Source: Brachypodium distachyon (taxonomy: Eukaryota > Streptophyta > Magnoliopsida > Poales > Poaceae). Taken from it: a stretch of DNA of 64,000 bases. Shown here piece after piece: positions 1 through 11,448 of the stretch; positions within the stretch are counted from its first letter, which is position 1; every line of letters starts with the position of its first letter. The position numbers and the translations under genes were made by a program. The stretch covers positions 7,968,613 through 8,032,612 of the forward strand of contig NC_016135.3 of NCBI RefSeq assembly GCF_000005505.3, written 5' to 3'. The notes beneath the pieces were generated by a model. It searched no databases. It worked only from the letters and a program-made list of their open reading frames with translations, and had not been told where the DNA came from.

Positions 1-1340
1 GACCCATCTTCTTCCTTCACGAGGGCAGCACTCACGGCGACTGGAGTCGCGGCGAGGTACAGGAGCAAATGCTCTCCCTGCTTCGGGCTTGTGAGGAGTG
101 GAGGAGTCGACAAATAGGCGTTGAGTTCCTCAAACGCCCTTTGAGCTTCGTCGGTCCACTCAAAGTTGTTGAGGCCCTTTAGGACTTTGAAAAAGGGAAG
201 ACCCTTCTCGGCTGATCGGGTGACGAATCGTCCTAATGCCGCCATCCTCTCTGCTAGGCACTGTACATCTTTGACGGAGCGAGGGGGCTCCATCTCTAGG
301 ATGGCCCGGATTTTTTCCGGGTTGGCCTCGATTCCTCGTTGGGAGACGAGGAAACCCAAGAGCTTTCCTCCTCGGACTCCGAATGCGCATTTCTCGGGAT
401 TGAGCTTCACGCCGTATTTGCGGAGGTTGTTGAAGGTTTCCTGCAGGTCTTCGGGATGGGTACTCGCCGCTTGACTTTTGATGACGGCGTCATCAACATA
501 GAGTTCAGCGTTTCTCCCCAATTGCTCTTTGAGGATAAGGCTGACGAGGCGTTGGAAAGTCGCACCGGCGTTCCTCAACCCAAAAGGCATTCTGCGATAC
601 CAGAAGGTGCCAATGGGAGTGATGAAGCTGGTCTTCTCTTCGTCTTCCTTCGCCATGTGGACTTGGTGATACCCTGAATAGGCGTCCAAGAAGCTTAACC
701 TCTCGCATCCCGCCGTGAAGTCGACTAGCTGGTCGATTCGTGGGAGAGGGTAGTCGTCCTTGGGGCATGCCTTGTTCAGGTCGGTGAAGTCGACACACAT
801 TCGCCATTTGCCGTTGGCTTTTTTCACCAAGACCGGATTGGCCAACCACTCGGGGTGCCAAACTTCTCGGATGAGTCCAGCCTTTGAGAGCTTTGCAATT
901 TCTTGCTTGATGACCTCGCTTCGCTCCGCGGAGAGTTTCTGGAGTTTCTGCTTCACGGGCGCCTTGTCGGGCCTTACGGCGAGTCGATGCTCCATGACAT
1001 CACGCGAGACTCCTCCCATGTCGGAGAGGGACCAAGCGAAAAGGTCGGAGTTTTCCCGGAGCAGGTCGATGAGCTTCTTCTCAAGTTCGATCGAGAGGTC
1101 GGCTCCGATCTTCACGATGCGCGTGGCGTCGTTGTCGGAGACGCGTATCTCCTTAAGCTCTCCCTTAGGAAGAGGCTTAGGGATGTAGCATTCCGGGTGA
1201 TCGGACTTGGACTCCCCTGCTCCCGAGAGCATGTGGACGCTTTTGGACGCTTCTCCCTTCTCGGCGCACTTAGTCTCGTGGCGATATAGTGTCTTCCTAT
1301 CGGAGGATTGTTCACCACGGATCGTGATCACGCCTTTGGG
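1..1340 (-). CDS. Pol: reverse transcriptase and start of RNase H (partial, open to left edge)
   Basis: One minus-strand frame is open from about 1340 to base 1, roughly 445 codons. In order it shows the RT palm start (KANGKWRMCVDFTDLNKACP near 805-750), SFLDAYSGYHQ (about 700-668), MPFGLRNAGATFQR (about 590-550) and the catalytic YVDDAV (near 497-480). The RT thumb and connection follow (LNPEKCAFGV, EANPEKIRAI), then EWTDEAQRAFEEL, which leads into RNase H. The enzyme would copy element RNA into DNA inside virus-like particles. The frame joins the upstream protease only through a one-base shift near 1335. The C-terminus is outside the window. Confidence 0.88.
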
Positions 1341-1999
1341 CCCAGGATCTTCATGCATAGGAAGTTGTGGTGGACGGCAGCGCAGAGGCGGTTCAGGGTC
1401 GTCCTGCCGAGGATGGCGTTGAAGGAGGCCTCCATGTCCACCACATCGAAGCGTACGAGCTCGGTCCGATGATTAGTGGCATCCCCGAAGGTTGTGAGTA
1501 GCTCAATTTGGCCGAGCGGCTGGATGGACTTGCCGGGGACGAAGCCGGTTAGGGGGTAAAGTGACGGTTGCAAGGAACCGTTCTTGTATCCTCCTTGCGG
1601 CTCCATCAGCCTTTTCAGTGTGCTCAGGTACAAGATGTTGGCAGAGCTTTCGCCGTCCACGAGTATTTTCTTGAGCTCGCAATTTGAGACGATGGCCGTC
1701 ACAAAGAGGGCGTCGTCGTGTGGGAAGCGTATCCCCTTAGCGTCTTCTTCGGTGAAGGAAATGGGTACACTCGCCCACTTGGGTGGTGGTGTTGAAGTGA
1801 AGGTTCCGACGACGTTGACTTCGCGCGCATACTCCTTGCGCTGTCTTTTTGATCCTTGGCCTGTGGCGGAGCCCCCGAGTATCACCCCGACATGGTGAGC
1901 GGGTTCTTGAAATGGGAGGTTCTCTTCCTTGGGCGCAGGGTCGGCAAGGATGACGTTGGCGGGCCTCGAGTGCCTTCTCGTCCTTGCGTCGGGCCTGCA
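1328..1999 (-). pseudogene. Retropepsin-like aspartic protease region of the Tat element
   Basis: The minus-strand frame 1885-1328 encodes a retropepsin-like domain. The active-site loop reads VDGESSANILY, equivalent to the usual D(G/S)GSS-type loop of this group, and the flap/C-terminal signature FNAILGRTTLN follows near 1430-1395. The frame ends in TGA at 1328-1330, just where the sequence otherwise continues into RT after GPKGVI, so a single-base frameshift separates protease from RT. The stretch 1886-1999 holds the gag-protease linker in shifted frames. Confidence 0.75.
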
Positions 2000-3641
2000 T
2001 TCATGCTTGGAACTCTTCGCGAGCTGCGATGAGGCTATTGCACTCTACGGTGTTGTGGTTTGCCGAGTTATGGATGAGGCATCTTCCGGCGCCTCCCTCG
2101 GCGGGGCGAGGAGGCTTCTTGGGCTGCCAAGTCTTTGGGGACGAGTTTTGCCCATGACTAACATCTTTCGAGCTTGGTTGCTGAGCACCTTCTTCCCCCG
2201 CCTCCTCTTCCTCTTGGAGGGTGGTGCGGACGCCTGGGGCTGATCCAACAAGGGAGTTCCTTCGGGCGCGCCGCACGGCGCGTCCTTCTTGGTGATGTCT
2301 CCATCTTCGCCCCGAGCGTATTCTTGCAAGACTCGGTAGAGCTCTTCGGTCGTCTTCGGAGGATTGCGACTTAGAGCGCGGTTTACTTCTCCCTGGAGAA
2401 GGCCTTGCATGCAAGCGTCGATCACGGTTGTCGACGGTGGGTTGGCGATTTGGCTTCGGACCTTCGCAAAGCGATGGAAGAAGCTTCGGAGGGACTCTCC
2501 CGGCCTTTGTTTCACGGCGTAAAGCTCGTGAGCTTGCACGGGTTCCTTGAAATTTCCCTGGAAGTTGGCAATGAAGACCTCCTGGAGGCGCTCCTACGAA
2601 TGCACGGAATTCTTCCGCAGGTTATAAAACCAAGTTTGCGCCATCCCGGTGAGCGCGAGCGGAAAAAGGTTGCACATCTCGGTGGGGCCTCCACCTACCG
2701 CCCGTATGGTGGTGGAGTAGACGTCCAGGAATTGAAGAGGGTTGGATTCTCCGTCGTATGGCCGTATTGTCGGCGGCTTGAACCTTGGTGGGAACGCTGC
2801 GTCTTGGATTTCCCGCGCGAGCGGGTTACAAGATGGTCGGCCCTTCTGGTTACGCGATCCTTCTTCGTCGGGGTCGCTTTCGTCGCTAGAGGGGTCACTC
2901 GGAGAGGGATCTCGGCGTCTTCTTGGGGGTTGGAGCGTCGGCGAGGATTTCTTTCACCGCTGGCGAGGGCTCCGGACTCCGCCACCTACTCGTTTCCGTG
3001 TACGCTGGGATCCCGATCCCCACAGGGCGCACCTTGAGGCGGAGCTTGGTTGCCACCTTGTTCGGCCCCGGCGGGGGGAACAAGGGGCGCTTGTTGGGCA
3101 CTCGCAAAGCGAGGTTGGTTCAGAGCGTGTGCGACTTGGAGAGCGCCATGCAGCGGAAGCCCCCAATACGGATGGTACCAAGGAGCTCCATTGGCGATTG
3201 TGGCGAGCGCTAATGGAGGTAGTCCTGGGATGGAGGGATCGTAAGCCGAGACTCCTTGGTTTTCCGACACGGATCCTCCTGAGGCCACATTGTTTCCTCT
3301 TGTAGGTTCCGACGGCAAGGTGACCACCGGTCGCAGGGGAGGTGGCGCGAAGCCCATTGAACGAGGCATACCAAGTTCTGTGTCTCTTGCGGGGGCGGTA
3401 ACCACAGGTAGCTCGCCGATCCTTGCCACCACGTCGGTGAGGGTCGAAGGACCGCCCACGCCGGGAGCGGGGGTGAGGCCACGACCTCCGTCGTGGTGCC
3501 CATGCTTGCGGCGGCGTCCGGATTGGTGAGAATTTCTCCTTCCTCGGGAGCCCCCGAGGTGCTTGCTTTCTTTGTTTGTAACTGTCTAGATTTCGCAGCA
3601 AGTTGGACACCCGATGAAGTAGGCTTCGTCGGTGCCATCAA
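2000..3641 (-). pseudogene. Gag of the Tat element, frameshifted
   Basis: Gag-like sequence runs from a likely start (MMAPTKPTSS at 3641) through a low-complexity N-terminus, then the conserved retrotransposon gag core: FKPPTIRPYDGESNP near 2780-2735, TGMAQTWFYNL near 2660-2625, and the segment beginning MQAHELYAVKQRPGESLRSF at 2539. A Cys/His motif (CLIHNSANHNTVEC, about 2080-2040) closes it. At least three frame changes are needed to read it through, so it is decayed. Normal Gag would form the particle shell. Confidence 0.75.
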
Positions 3642-3661
3642 ATCTTCAATTGTGGCGAGGG

Positions 3662-3681
3662 TTCCCCACGGTCAGCGCCAC
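3662..3681 (-). promoter_or_regulatory. Primer-binding site of the minus-strand Tat element
   Basis: On the minus strand TGGCGCTGACCGTGGGGAAC follows the LTR end after one base. TGGCGC-type sites are common in grass gypsy elements and pair with a tRNA 3' end. I did not match it to a particular tRNA. Confidence 0.7.
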
Positions 3682-4505
3682 TGTTGTTGTTCTAGAAAAC
3701 AACAGGAGTACGGGGTGCCAATGCACGATGGCACAAATGCGAGAATAGTATGTAGGGGGTGTACGCCGGCCTTATAGCGAAGGTTGCCGTACACTTGGGC
3801 AAGTTGACATGTCGATATTTTTTAAATAGGTTCGGTCGAGCCTGTGGGTACGACTTAGTCCTATGTTAGGAGAGGCTTCGAGGGGGTCGTTAGCCAAGCG
3901 CTTGGGCCGAACTCGTCTTCCCAAGTCGCCTATAGCGAGAGATCTCTAGGGGCCGCCTCGGACCTGGGCTGAACTCGTCTTCCCAGGTAGCGAGGTTGGG
4001 ATACCCTCGAGACTCTAAGCCGATCCCTCTACTTCGAGTCGAGGTCGTACTAGACGGCCCGGAACCTCGAAACTAGGCTTCTCAAGTCGCGTCCCCGAGG
4101 TCGAGTCGAGACTAGGCTCGACCCCAGCACTCGAGAGCGGGCTCCTTGAGTTGCTCTAGCCCTCTCCCCTTTGATCTTATTCCAATGAAGAGTCAATGAT
4201 ACATGCCCCCATGGGGGGCTATTTATAGCCTAGGGGTCCATGACAAAAGACCATGGCTACCCTTGAGGGAGAGGGAAAGTGAGGGTAAGGTGGTAAATTT
4301 GCTCCTAGAGCTTTCTTGGCCCTTACTCTAGCTCCTTTGACCATGGCTTGGAGGGCTTGACCCTTTGACTCCTTTGACCGGCGCCTAGTTGGCATGGCTA
4401 TGCCTTGTTGGCGATTTGACCGGTCTCCGGGGTTCGTTGACTTGGTCGTCGCCACGTAGGATCGCGGCCCGGCTCATGAAAGAATTTTATTATATTACAA
4501 CAACA
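3682..4505 (-). repeat. 5' LTR of the minus-strand Tat element (824 bp)
   Basis: The interval starts TGTTGTTGTT and ends ACAACAACA, giving TG...CA ends and a short terminal inverted repeat. The inner end abuts the primer-binding site. A TATA-like motif (CTATAAATAG on the minus strand, about 4230-4219) lies inside and would drive transcription to the left. The partner LTR is outside, so target duplication and age cannot be tested. Confidence 0.85.
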
Positions 4506-4531
4506 ACCTTGAGTCCGGTCATCACTACACA

Positions 4532-5540
4532 TGATATGGACATGCTAACCATGGATACGACCATTAGAACCCTAATTGTTGGTGTCTCTAATAATTATAA
4601 TCAGGTGAATTCAATTACAAAATGTTTTCAATATGTTACTTGCAAAGAGGCGGAGCTACTATCTTGTGTAATCTTATTATGTAGGCATCTTATTGAACTT
4701 TACAAGTCCAAAGTGAAGATGAAGTGTTATAGCCTGCAAAGGGAGATTCAAAGTGAAGCCTATCAAGTCTACTTTCCAACAAATCAAACGGCACATGATT
4801 CGGAGCTTGCTAGAGAAAGATATCACGAATTAAAGTTGAATCTGATTCGGGTCCGAGCTGTCAGGAGACCCGAATTTGTTTTAATCACCCAGGCCGCATC
4901 CGGAGTCCAAATCAAGCAAACAAGTACTTGTTGGAAAGGTAATTACAAGATCTTTCCAACGGATCTGGCCCCATCAAGAGATTCGACTCGTGCTGACCGT
5001 GGCGGACAAAATAAGCTGACAGATCTGTTTTTCTGTTTCCTAAAGAGTTGTAGTTTGTTAGGAAAGTTAGAGATAGAGTTGGATTTCGGACTCCATACTC
5101 AAGGTGGACGAAAATATCTCTCCCTCCTCCTTTATATACCCCATGAGCTCCCCTAAGGAGCCTTGGGTTTTGTTTAGTTAAAAGTTAGCCATCGCTACTA
5201 CTTCGTGTAATCGCGTGTGTCGGTTAGACCACCTGTTTTACCGCTTTCGGAACCCCAACTTATCGTCTCGTTGAGACATTGGTTTGATATAGTATATTCG
5301 CAATTTTAGATTGCATCCGCTATTTATCTTGTTCTTGCGTGTTCTTCGATTGCTTGCAGGAACAAAGACCTTCGTGGTCAGGTTGATCGTGCCCCCGCGT
5401 GATCAATAACCCTCTGGAGTTGGTGTATCGATTGCTAAGGCGCTGCCTCCTAGGCCGTAGTCGGATCGTCAACGTCACCTCCTACCCAAATCGAGAGTTA
5501 TCAATCTCATCGAAAGATCGGGCCACCCGCACCCGTATCA
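4532..5540 (+). mobile_element. Solo LTR of the gag-only gypsy family (copy 1, 1009 bp)
   Basis: The interval starts TGATATGGACATGC and ends CACCCGTATCA. It is flanked by perfect 5-bp direct repeats ACACA (4527-4531 and 5541-5545). There is no internal region, so this is a solo LTR left by LTR-LTR recombination. It is nearly identical to the LTRs at 8839 and 12993 and differs from the latter in length by 3 bp. The long reading frame of the family (about 4541-5156) is open here too. Confidence 0.95.
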
Positions 5541-5640
5541 ACACAGAATCGCAACCGAACTCGGGGGCTACTCCCACCAGGAGCGCTGACCGCGCACCCG
5601 GTAGAATATTATTTACAAAAAAGGACTACATGACTATCTA

Positions 5641-8600
5641 CTACGAGGTATGGTCTCCTCCACGGCTGCTTCCCACTGTCGAATCATCTGCAGTGCCGCC
5701 GCCTGCCCAGCCTACAGGAACGACTTTATACCATGGGTAAGAGTAGCTAGCACTGTAGCAACTCGCCAGAAATCCAACTCCGGGCAGTTGACTCGCACAA
5801 ATGCGAGGGCAATCTGGGCACCCTTCACCAGTTGGAGTCGAACCAATTCCTTCATCTTCTCCTTGCCGTGAAGCTTCACCATCAGGCTGCCCAGTTTGGG
5901 AGGCACCTTCTCCCGTGGCCATAAGGCCCAATGAGTCGAAGCTAGCATGTCACGGCAGGAGGTGAAGTACCTTTTGACCTGTTTGATCTACTCGATCAAC
6001 AGCATCAAGTCGTAGCTCCTTGACTGATACATCCAGAAGGGTGAGCATTCAGTCTGGCCTTTTCATCATCAGGGTCAAAGCGAACAGCTGCACAGAAGAC
6101 GACAAGATTACTTTGCAAACCGACATGAAAGGCAAAGTCTTGCGATCCTATACCTTGGATTTGACCACTCAGGTTACGAAGCTCTCTAAAGACAAACTCC
6201 TCCTGGTTGGTTGCAGTTTTCAGGCTAGACTTGCTACTCTGAGAGTCACCCAACGTGTCACGCTTCAGCTTAGCGAGCCGAGCCTCAACCTCTTGCAACT
6301 GCTTTGGGGATAGAGTAGTCTCAGCCTGACCCTTTTCGCTAGGGTTGGCTGGAGCATCGTTGCGAGAGGCTGCCTCTGCAGCTGGAACAGAGTGACTTGA
6401 TTGACCTTTTTCCCTCTGCGCGAAAAAAGACTCAAGTTCCTTAGCATTTGTCCTAAAAAACTCCTTCAGGAGTGGAAATGAAGATCTTGGATTTCTTTCC
6501 AAAAAAGGCTCAGCTAGAGTAGTTCTTTATAAAGCTAAAGATCAGAAGAAGAAGATTCACAAAGGAGAAAGAGAATCAAATATATCTAGTGAAAGATCGC
6601 CCACCTCTGGGCCACCGGATGAAGCTAGGTTTATCTCCTCGATTGATCTATGAGGTTGCCGCAACGAGACCTCAGCCAGCTCTTTGCCTTTTCCCATAAA
6701 GGGCCCTAGGCTGACCGTGTCGCCTGCTCTTGATCGAGTCGATTGAGAGGCTACTCGACGGAGAGTGTCTTCCTCAACGCCATGCACAAGAGCAAGCGTG
6801 AAGAATAATTCAGCGTCGGTCGTCGACCGATGCTGGCAGTACTCCTCTACCGGGTCTTGACTTGCAGCAAAGAAGTCGATGAGCCCATTCAGCGACTCTG
6901 GCATTGACCCATCAGGAGACATCCTCCTGATTACGCTGGTCAGAATCTTCGTCACCTGCCAGAGCTTGCCCTTGGCTTCGGCGTTGATAACTTTGACATT
7001 TTCTATAGCCTTGAAGCTCTGGCTTTTCTCATTGAATTGAACCTCAGCAGAGGCATCAAGGACTCCTGCAAAAAGATAGAGCAACGGTCAAACTTTCCAC
7101 TAGAAGGTAAGGCCACTTGGGTGACAGACTCAAACGCCCACCAACAACAGATCGAGTAGCACTTTCGAGTCGCTCGATCCAAATCTTTTCCCGCTCTTTC
7201 TCCGCGGAGATACAGGAGTCTATACGTTGCTGGAGTCGACTCTTTTTGATGGCTGCTTCCTTCAGCTCTTGACGACACTGATCCAGCTCTGCTCGAAGTC
7301 GCTCCCGCTCTGCCTTCGTCTCCTCAAACTCTTCAATAAGAGTTGTCATGGAGCTGATGATCGGCTAAAAACAAATAGCAGTCTCGAGTTATTTCTTGAG
7401 CATCACTCCCACGGGAGGCAAAAATAACAGCAAAAGACAAATTTGCTCACGTGCTGACTCGGTGCAGGTGTCGTTGCTTGAGGAGTGGTCGACTCATTTG
7501 GTCGACTCCTTCTGCTCGTTTCGGAAGGATTTGCCGCTGAGGCTCCTTCGGCATGAGATGCCTTTTCCTTAGTTGGCTGGTCCGACCCTTTCGAGTCCTG
7601 ACCAGTCGATCGAGTCTCGGGAGCCTTTTTGCCCTCGACTGAGCCACCAGTATGGCTGAGCAAGAATTTTTTAGAGGTTTAATAAAATCTCTACAATGCT
7701 GAAATAAGATCGCCAAAGTATTCACTTGGCACGGTCGAATCGAGCAAGATGGCCAAAACGACAAGCCACAACTGGCCTGTCGGACTTGGTTCTCTTGAAC
7801 GCGGGTACAGACACCGACGGTTCGACATTCGGGTCCCTCGAGCCTATTGGTCGGGTCTGCACCGGCGGGTTATCATCCTCTCTGCCGCGCTTCTTTGCCG
7901 GTGGAGAAACGTTGCTCGTCTCATTGTCGGGGCCCTGAAATCAAAGCTATAATCAAAAATAATTCATGTCAAAAACGGCAAGGTTTGTCAGAAGCTTCAA
8001 TGATCACCTTTTCCCATGCCTGTCGTGTCCATAGGGAGCCACTGGAGGGTCAATCTCGCATGGCTCTAACTCACCCAAGTCAGTGAGCCACCAAACTCGT
8101 CGCCACACTTCAGTCGAACGAAATTCCACGATACTAATCCGGGTCGGGTCACGAACCCCCTGATATGCCCACATGGGATGAGCACGAGCTTGCATAGGGT
8201 GGATTCTTCTCCGGATAAAAGCAGCAATGAGGTGAATTCCAGTCACCTTCAGCTGAGGAGTCTCCATGAGAGACAGGACTTCTTCCATGAGGAGTCTCCA
8301 TGAGAGCCAACAGAGTCTCGGCCTCTTCGCCCTCTGTTCCTCCCAACTTATGACTCAAGGCCGTCATCTTCTTCACTGAAGCTGTCGCGGAGAATTCGGG
8401 GAGACTGAACCCACGCCATTCGGCCGGCACATCCATGACATAAAACCACCTCGATTTCCATCGAGAAGATGATTCCCTCGCTCGGAGGTTGAAGAATTTG
8501 GCATCCGCCTGAGTTTTGATATCCACACAACCAATCGCGTCCTTGCCCTATCGCTGGATCATGAACATTCTCTTCCAGAGACCCAGGCGTGGATTTATTC

Positions 8601-8838
8601 CAAGAAAGCATTCACACAGCGTCACAAAGCACGCGATGTGGAGGTAGGAGTTTGAGAAAGATTATGAAGTTGGAGCCTGTAGGCCAAAAGCAAGCTACGA
8701 AGGAAATGATGGACTGGGAATGATAAACCGCGAGTGATGAAGTCGTAATGCACAACTCGCTCTCCATGCATGGGGCGAGGGATTATCTCCTCGCTGGGAA
8801 AACACACATGCCCCGGCCGCAGGGACAGCAACCTTTCC
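5641..8838 (-). pseudogene. Antisense ORF, 'putative gypsy type transposon' (Transposase_28-like), main part
   Basis: Minus-strand coding blocks show the hallmark stretch SFPVHHFLRSLLLAYRLQLH (about 8755-8695), CFVTLCECFLGINPRLGLW (about 8630-8575), a WFYVMDVPAEWRGF block near 8450-8400, a coiled coil rich in E/R/Q (about 7349-7150) and a C-terminal block (MLASTHWALWPREKVP at 5948 onward). Blocks are separated by spacers that may be introns. One in-frame stop (near 8548) and frame changes are present. Similar proteins in grass genomes are annotated as Transposase_28 or putative gypsy-type transposon; their function is unknown. The beginning of the ORF is at 14005-14086, across the inserted element. 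Confidence 0.65.
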
Positions 8839-9842
8839 TGATATGGACATGCTAACCATGGATACAACCATTAGAACCCTAATTGTTGGTGTATCTAATA
8901 ACAATTATAATCAGGTGAATTCAATTACAAAATGTTTTCAATATGTTACTTGCAAAGAGGCGGAGCTACTATCTTGTGTAATCTTATTATGTAGGCATCT
9001 TATTGAACTTTACAAGTCTAAAGTGAAGATGAAGTGTGATAGCCTGCAAAGGGAGATTCAAAGTGAAGCCTATCAAGTCTACTTTCCAACAAATCAAACG
9101 GCACATGATTCGGAGCTTGCTAGAGAAAGATATCACGAATTAAAGTTGAATCCGATTCGGGTCCAAGCTGTCAGGAGACCCGAATTTGTTTTAATCACCC
9201 AGGCCGCATCCGGAGTCCAAATCAAGCAAACAAGTACTTGTTGGAAAGGTAATTACAAGACCTTTCCAACGGATCTGGCCCCATCAAGAGATTGGACTCG
9301 TGCTGACCGTGACGGACAAAACAAGCTGACGGATCTGTTTTTCTGTTTCCTAAAGAGTTGTAGTTTGTTAGGAAAGTTAGAGATAGAGTTGGATTTCGGC
9401 CTCCTTACTCAAGGTGGACGAAAATATCTCTCCCTCCTCCTATTTATACCCCATGAGCCCCCCTATGGAGCCTTGGGTTTTGTTTAGTTAAAAGTTAGCC
9501 ATCGCTACTACTTCGTGTAATCGCGTGTGTCGGTTAGACCACCTGTTTTACCGCTTTCGGAACCCCAACTTATCGAGACATTGGTTTGATATAGTATATT
9601 CGCAATTTTAGATTGCATCCGCTATTTATCTTGTTCTTGCCTGTTCTTTGATTGCTTGCAGGAACAAAGACCTTCGTGGTCAGGTTGATCGTGCCCCCGC
9701 GTGATCAATAACCCTCTGGAGTTGGTGTATCGATTGCTAAGGCGCTGCCTCCTAGGCCGTAGTCGGATCGTCAACGTCACCTCCTACACAAATCGAGAGT
9801 TATCAATCTCATCGAAAGATCGGGCCACCCGCACCCGCATCA
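8839..9842 (+). repeat. 5' LTR of the gag-only element (1004 bp)
   Basis: Starts TGATATGGACATGC, ends GCACCCGCATCA. It lacks an 8-bp segment (GTCTCGTT) present in the 3' LTR. A TATA-like CTATTTATAC sits near 9440, about 400 bp before the LTR end. An ORF of 214 codons (8843-9487) lies in it. Confidence 0.95.
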
Positions 9843-9844
9843 CG

Positions 9845-9856
9845 TGGTATTAGGGC
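9845..9856 (+). promoter_or_regulatory. Primer-binding site, degenerate initiator-Met tRNA type
   Basis: TGGTATTAGGGC follows the 5' LTR end by two bases. The relative at 61093 has the canonical TGGTATCAGAGC, so this copy has two changes in its 12-base core. Confidence 0.85.
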
Positions 9857-10200
9857 TTAAGGTTGCTCGGTGAGATTTTTCCAGTTTATCCCTAGTTTAG
9901 ATCTGTTTTTACCTATCGTCCAAAAAAAAAGCCAAACAAAAATTAGAATTAGTTACCTTGTCGTAGAACCAATCTGAGCCTTGCAATTTTCACTTTAGTA
10001 TTTGCATTGTTGAATCTTTGCTGCATTAATCGTGTCGAGTTGCTGGATTAGATTGGATCGTTTTTCAGATTTTTTCTACTAGATCGAACTTGCTTTTGGT
10101 TTTCTTGTTCTTCGTGTGACGCAGGTTTCCTTCATCAATCTTCCGCCGCCAAACTTCCTGCCACACCACCGCCATAATCTCCCGCCGCCACCATATCTTC

Positions 10201-10330
10201 CACCGAGTCCCTCTTTGAGTCCTACACCGAGTCCCTCTTGGAGTCCTACACCGAGTCCCTCATCGAGTCCTACACCGAGTCCCTCTTCGAGTCCTACACC
10301 GAGTCCCTCGTCGAGTCCTACATCGAGTCG
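10201..10330 (+). repeat. 24-bp tandem repeats in the leader of the gag-only element
   Basis: About five copies of a 24-bp unit (ACCGAGTCCCTCTTCGAGTC plus CTAC, with variants) lie between primer-binding site and gag. A shorter array of the same unit occurs at the same place in the element at 60135. Homopurine A/G tracts follow at about 10443-10506 and 10966-11036. Confidence 0.9.
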
Positions 10331-11448
10331 GCAAGTTATAGTTTTCAGCCGCGAATCCGAGTCCGAGTCCAATAAGGAGTGCTTTTGGAAAGTGTTTCAT
10401 CATATATCGAATTTTGTTTAGAGATCAAGTTGTTTGGAAATTTGAAAAAAAAAAAAGGAAAGAAAAAAAAAAGGAAAGAAAGAAAAAAAAAACGAAAAAA
10501 AAAAGAGTTCGAGTCAGTTTCGGACCCGAGTCCGAGTAGAATTTTAGTTTCGGGTGGGTTTGAGCCGTGTTCAGTAAAACGGGCGTATCTTTTGCGTACC
10601 AACTCGGATTTGGACGTTCTTGGACTTTTTGGAAAGCTCAGGACGAGGCGCATCAGGAAATATCCAGGGCATTGCCCTGCACTTTGACCCCCAAATTCGG
10701 TTTGTAAGGTGGACTTTCTGAGCTTCCAAGTTTTTGCATCCGTTTTCCGACGTCGCTGTAGCCCGGTGTTTCTCAGTTTTCTCCACCGTCCGATATCCGT
10801 TTTGAGTGATCTTGCCCTTGCTGGAAAGCTTGTGTCGATACCCTTCTAACCCATATTTTCTCATATTTTTCTGAATTTTTCTTACTGCAGCCTTTGCTGT
10901 TCTTCGACAGACCGACATACAGTTTTCCGGTCCTTCTTTTGCGCGAGTTTCTGGGGTTAAAAAAAAGAAAAAAAAAAGAAGAAGAAAAGAATAAGAAGCC
11001 AAACAGAAGGCCACAAAAAGAAAAAAAAAGAAAAAAATCCCAGGGATTTACTTGTTGTGCCATCTTTTGTTTTTTCTATCCTACCTTCTTCAGTATCTAG
11101 GCTTAGATTATTTCTGTAATTCGTTCTTATCGACTCCAGCAGCTAGGACTAGCATTATTGAGCATATTTTCAACTTTGCATTGCTGATTTGATTATTTGC
11201 TATTCCTTGCTACTCACAAAAGCCTCCAAGCTCCACAGATTCTACACCTAGGTTGGTTTGTTACCGAGGCATCGATACATTTAATATTCGGAGGGCTTGG
11301 TCACGCCGCTGGCCATCACCTTCCTGTTTTGCATGGTAAGAACTTGTAAGAACTTGATTTTTAGCTTGAGAGTTGAGCGACTTGTAACCACATCCTAGTA
11401 GTTGATAGGAACATATTACTGTGATTTGTTTCTTGTTTTCTACTAACC

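Larger units (their letters stand above)
1..4505 (-). mobile_element. Ty3/gypsy (Tat-type) LTR retrotransposon, 5' portion
   Basis: Read on the minus strand the order is LTR (4505-3682), primer-binding site, gag, aspartic protease, reverse transcriptase, then the left window edge. The RT motif MPFGLRNAGATFQR is typical of the Tat group of plant gypsy elements (family knowledge). RNase H continues past base 1, so integrase and the other LTR lie outside. It is inserted in another Tat-like element of opposite orientation. The gag and protease frames are broken, so this copy is probably not autonomous although its RT is still open. Confidence 0.88.

Noticed and set aside
8843..9487. Independent gene in the 5' LTR
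   Set aside because: It is the LTR copy of the tail of the gag-fusion ORF; with no gag in front here it is described under the LTR.
10116..10421. Pro/Ser-repeat open frame in the leader, matched by one at 61362-61655
   Set aside because: It starts at GTG, not ATG. The shared frame follows from repeat units of 24 bp, so it is no evidence of coding.
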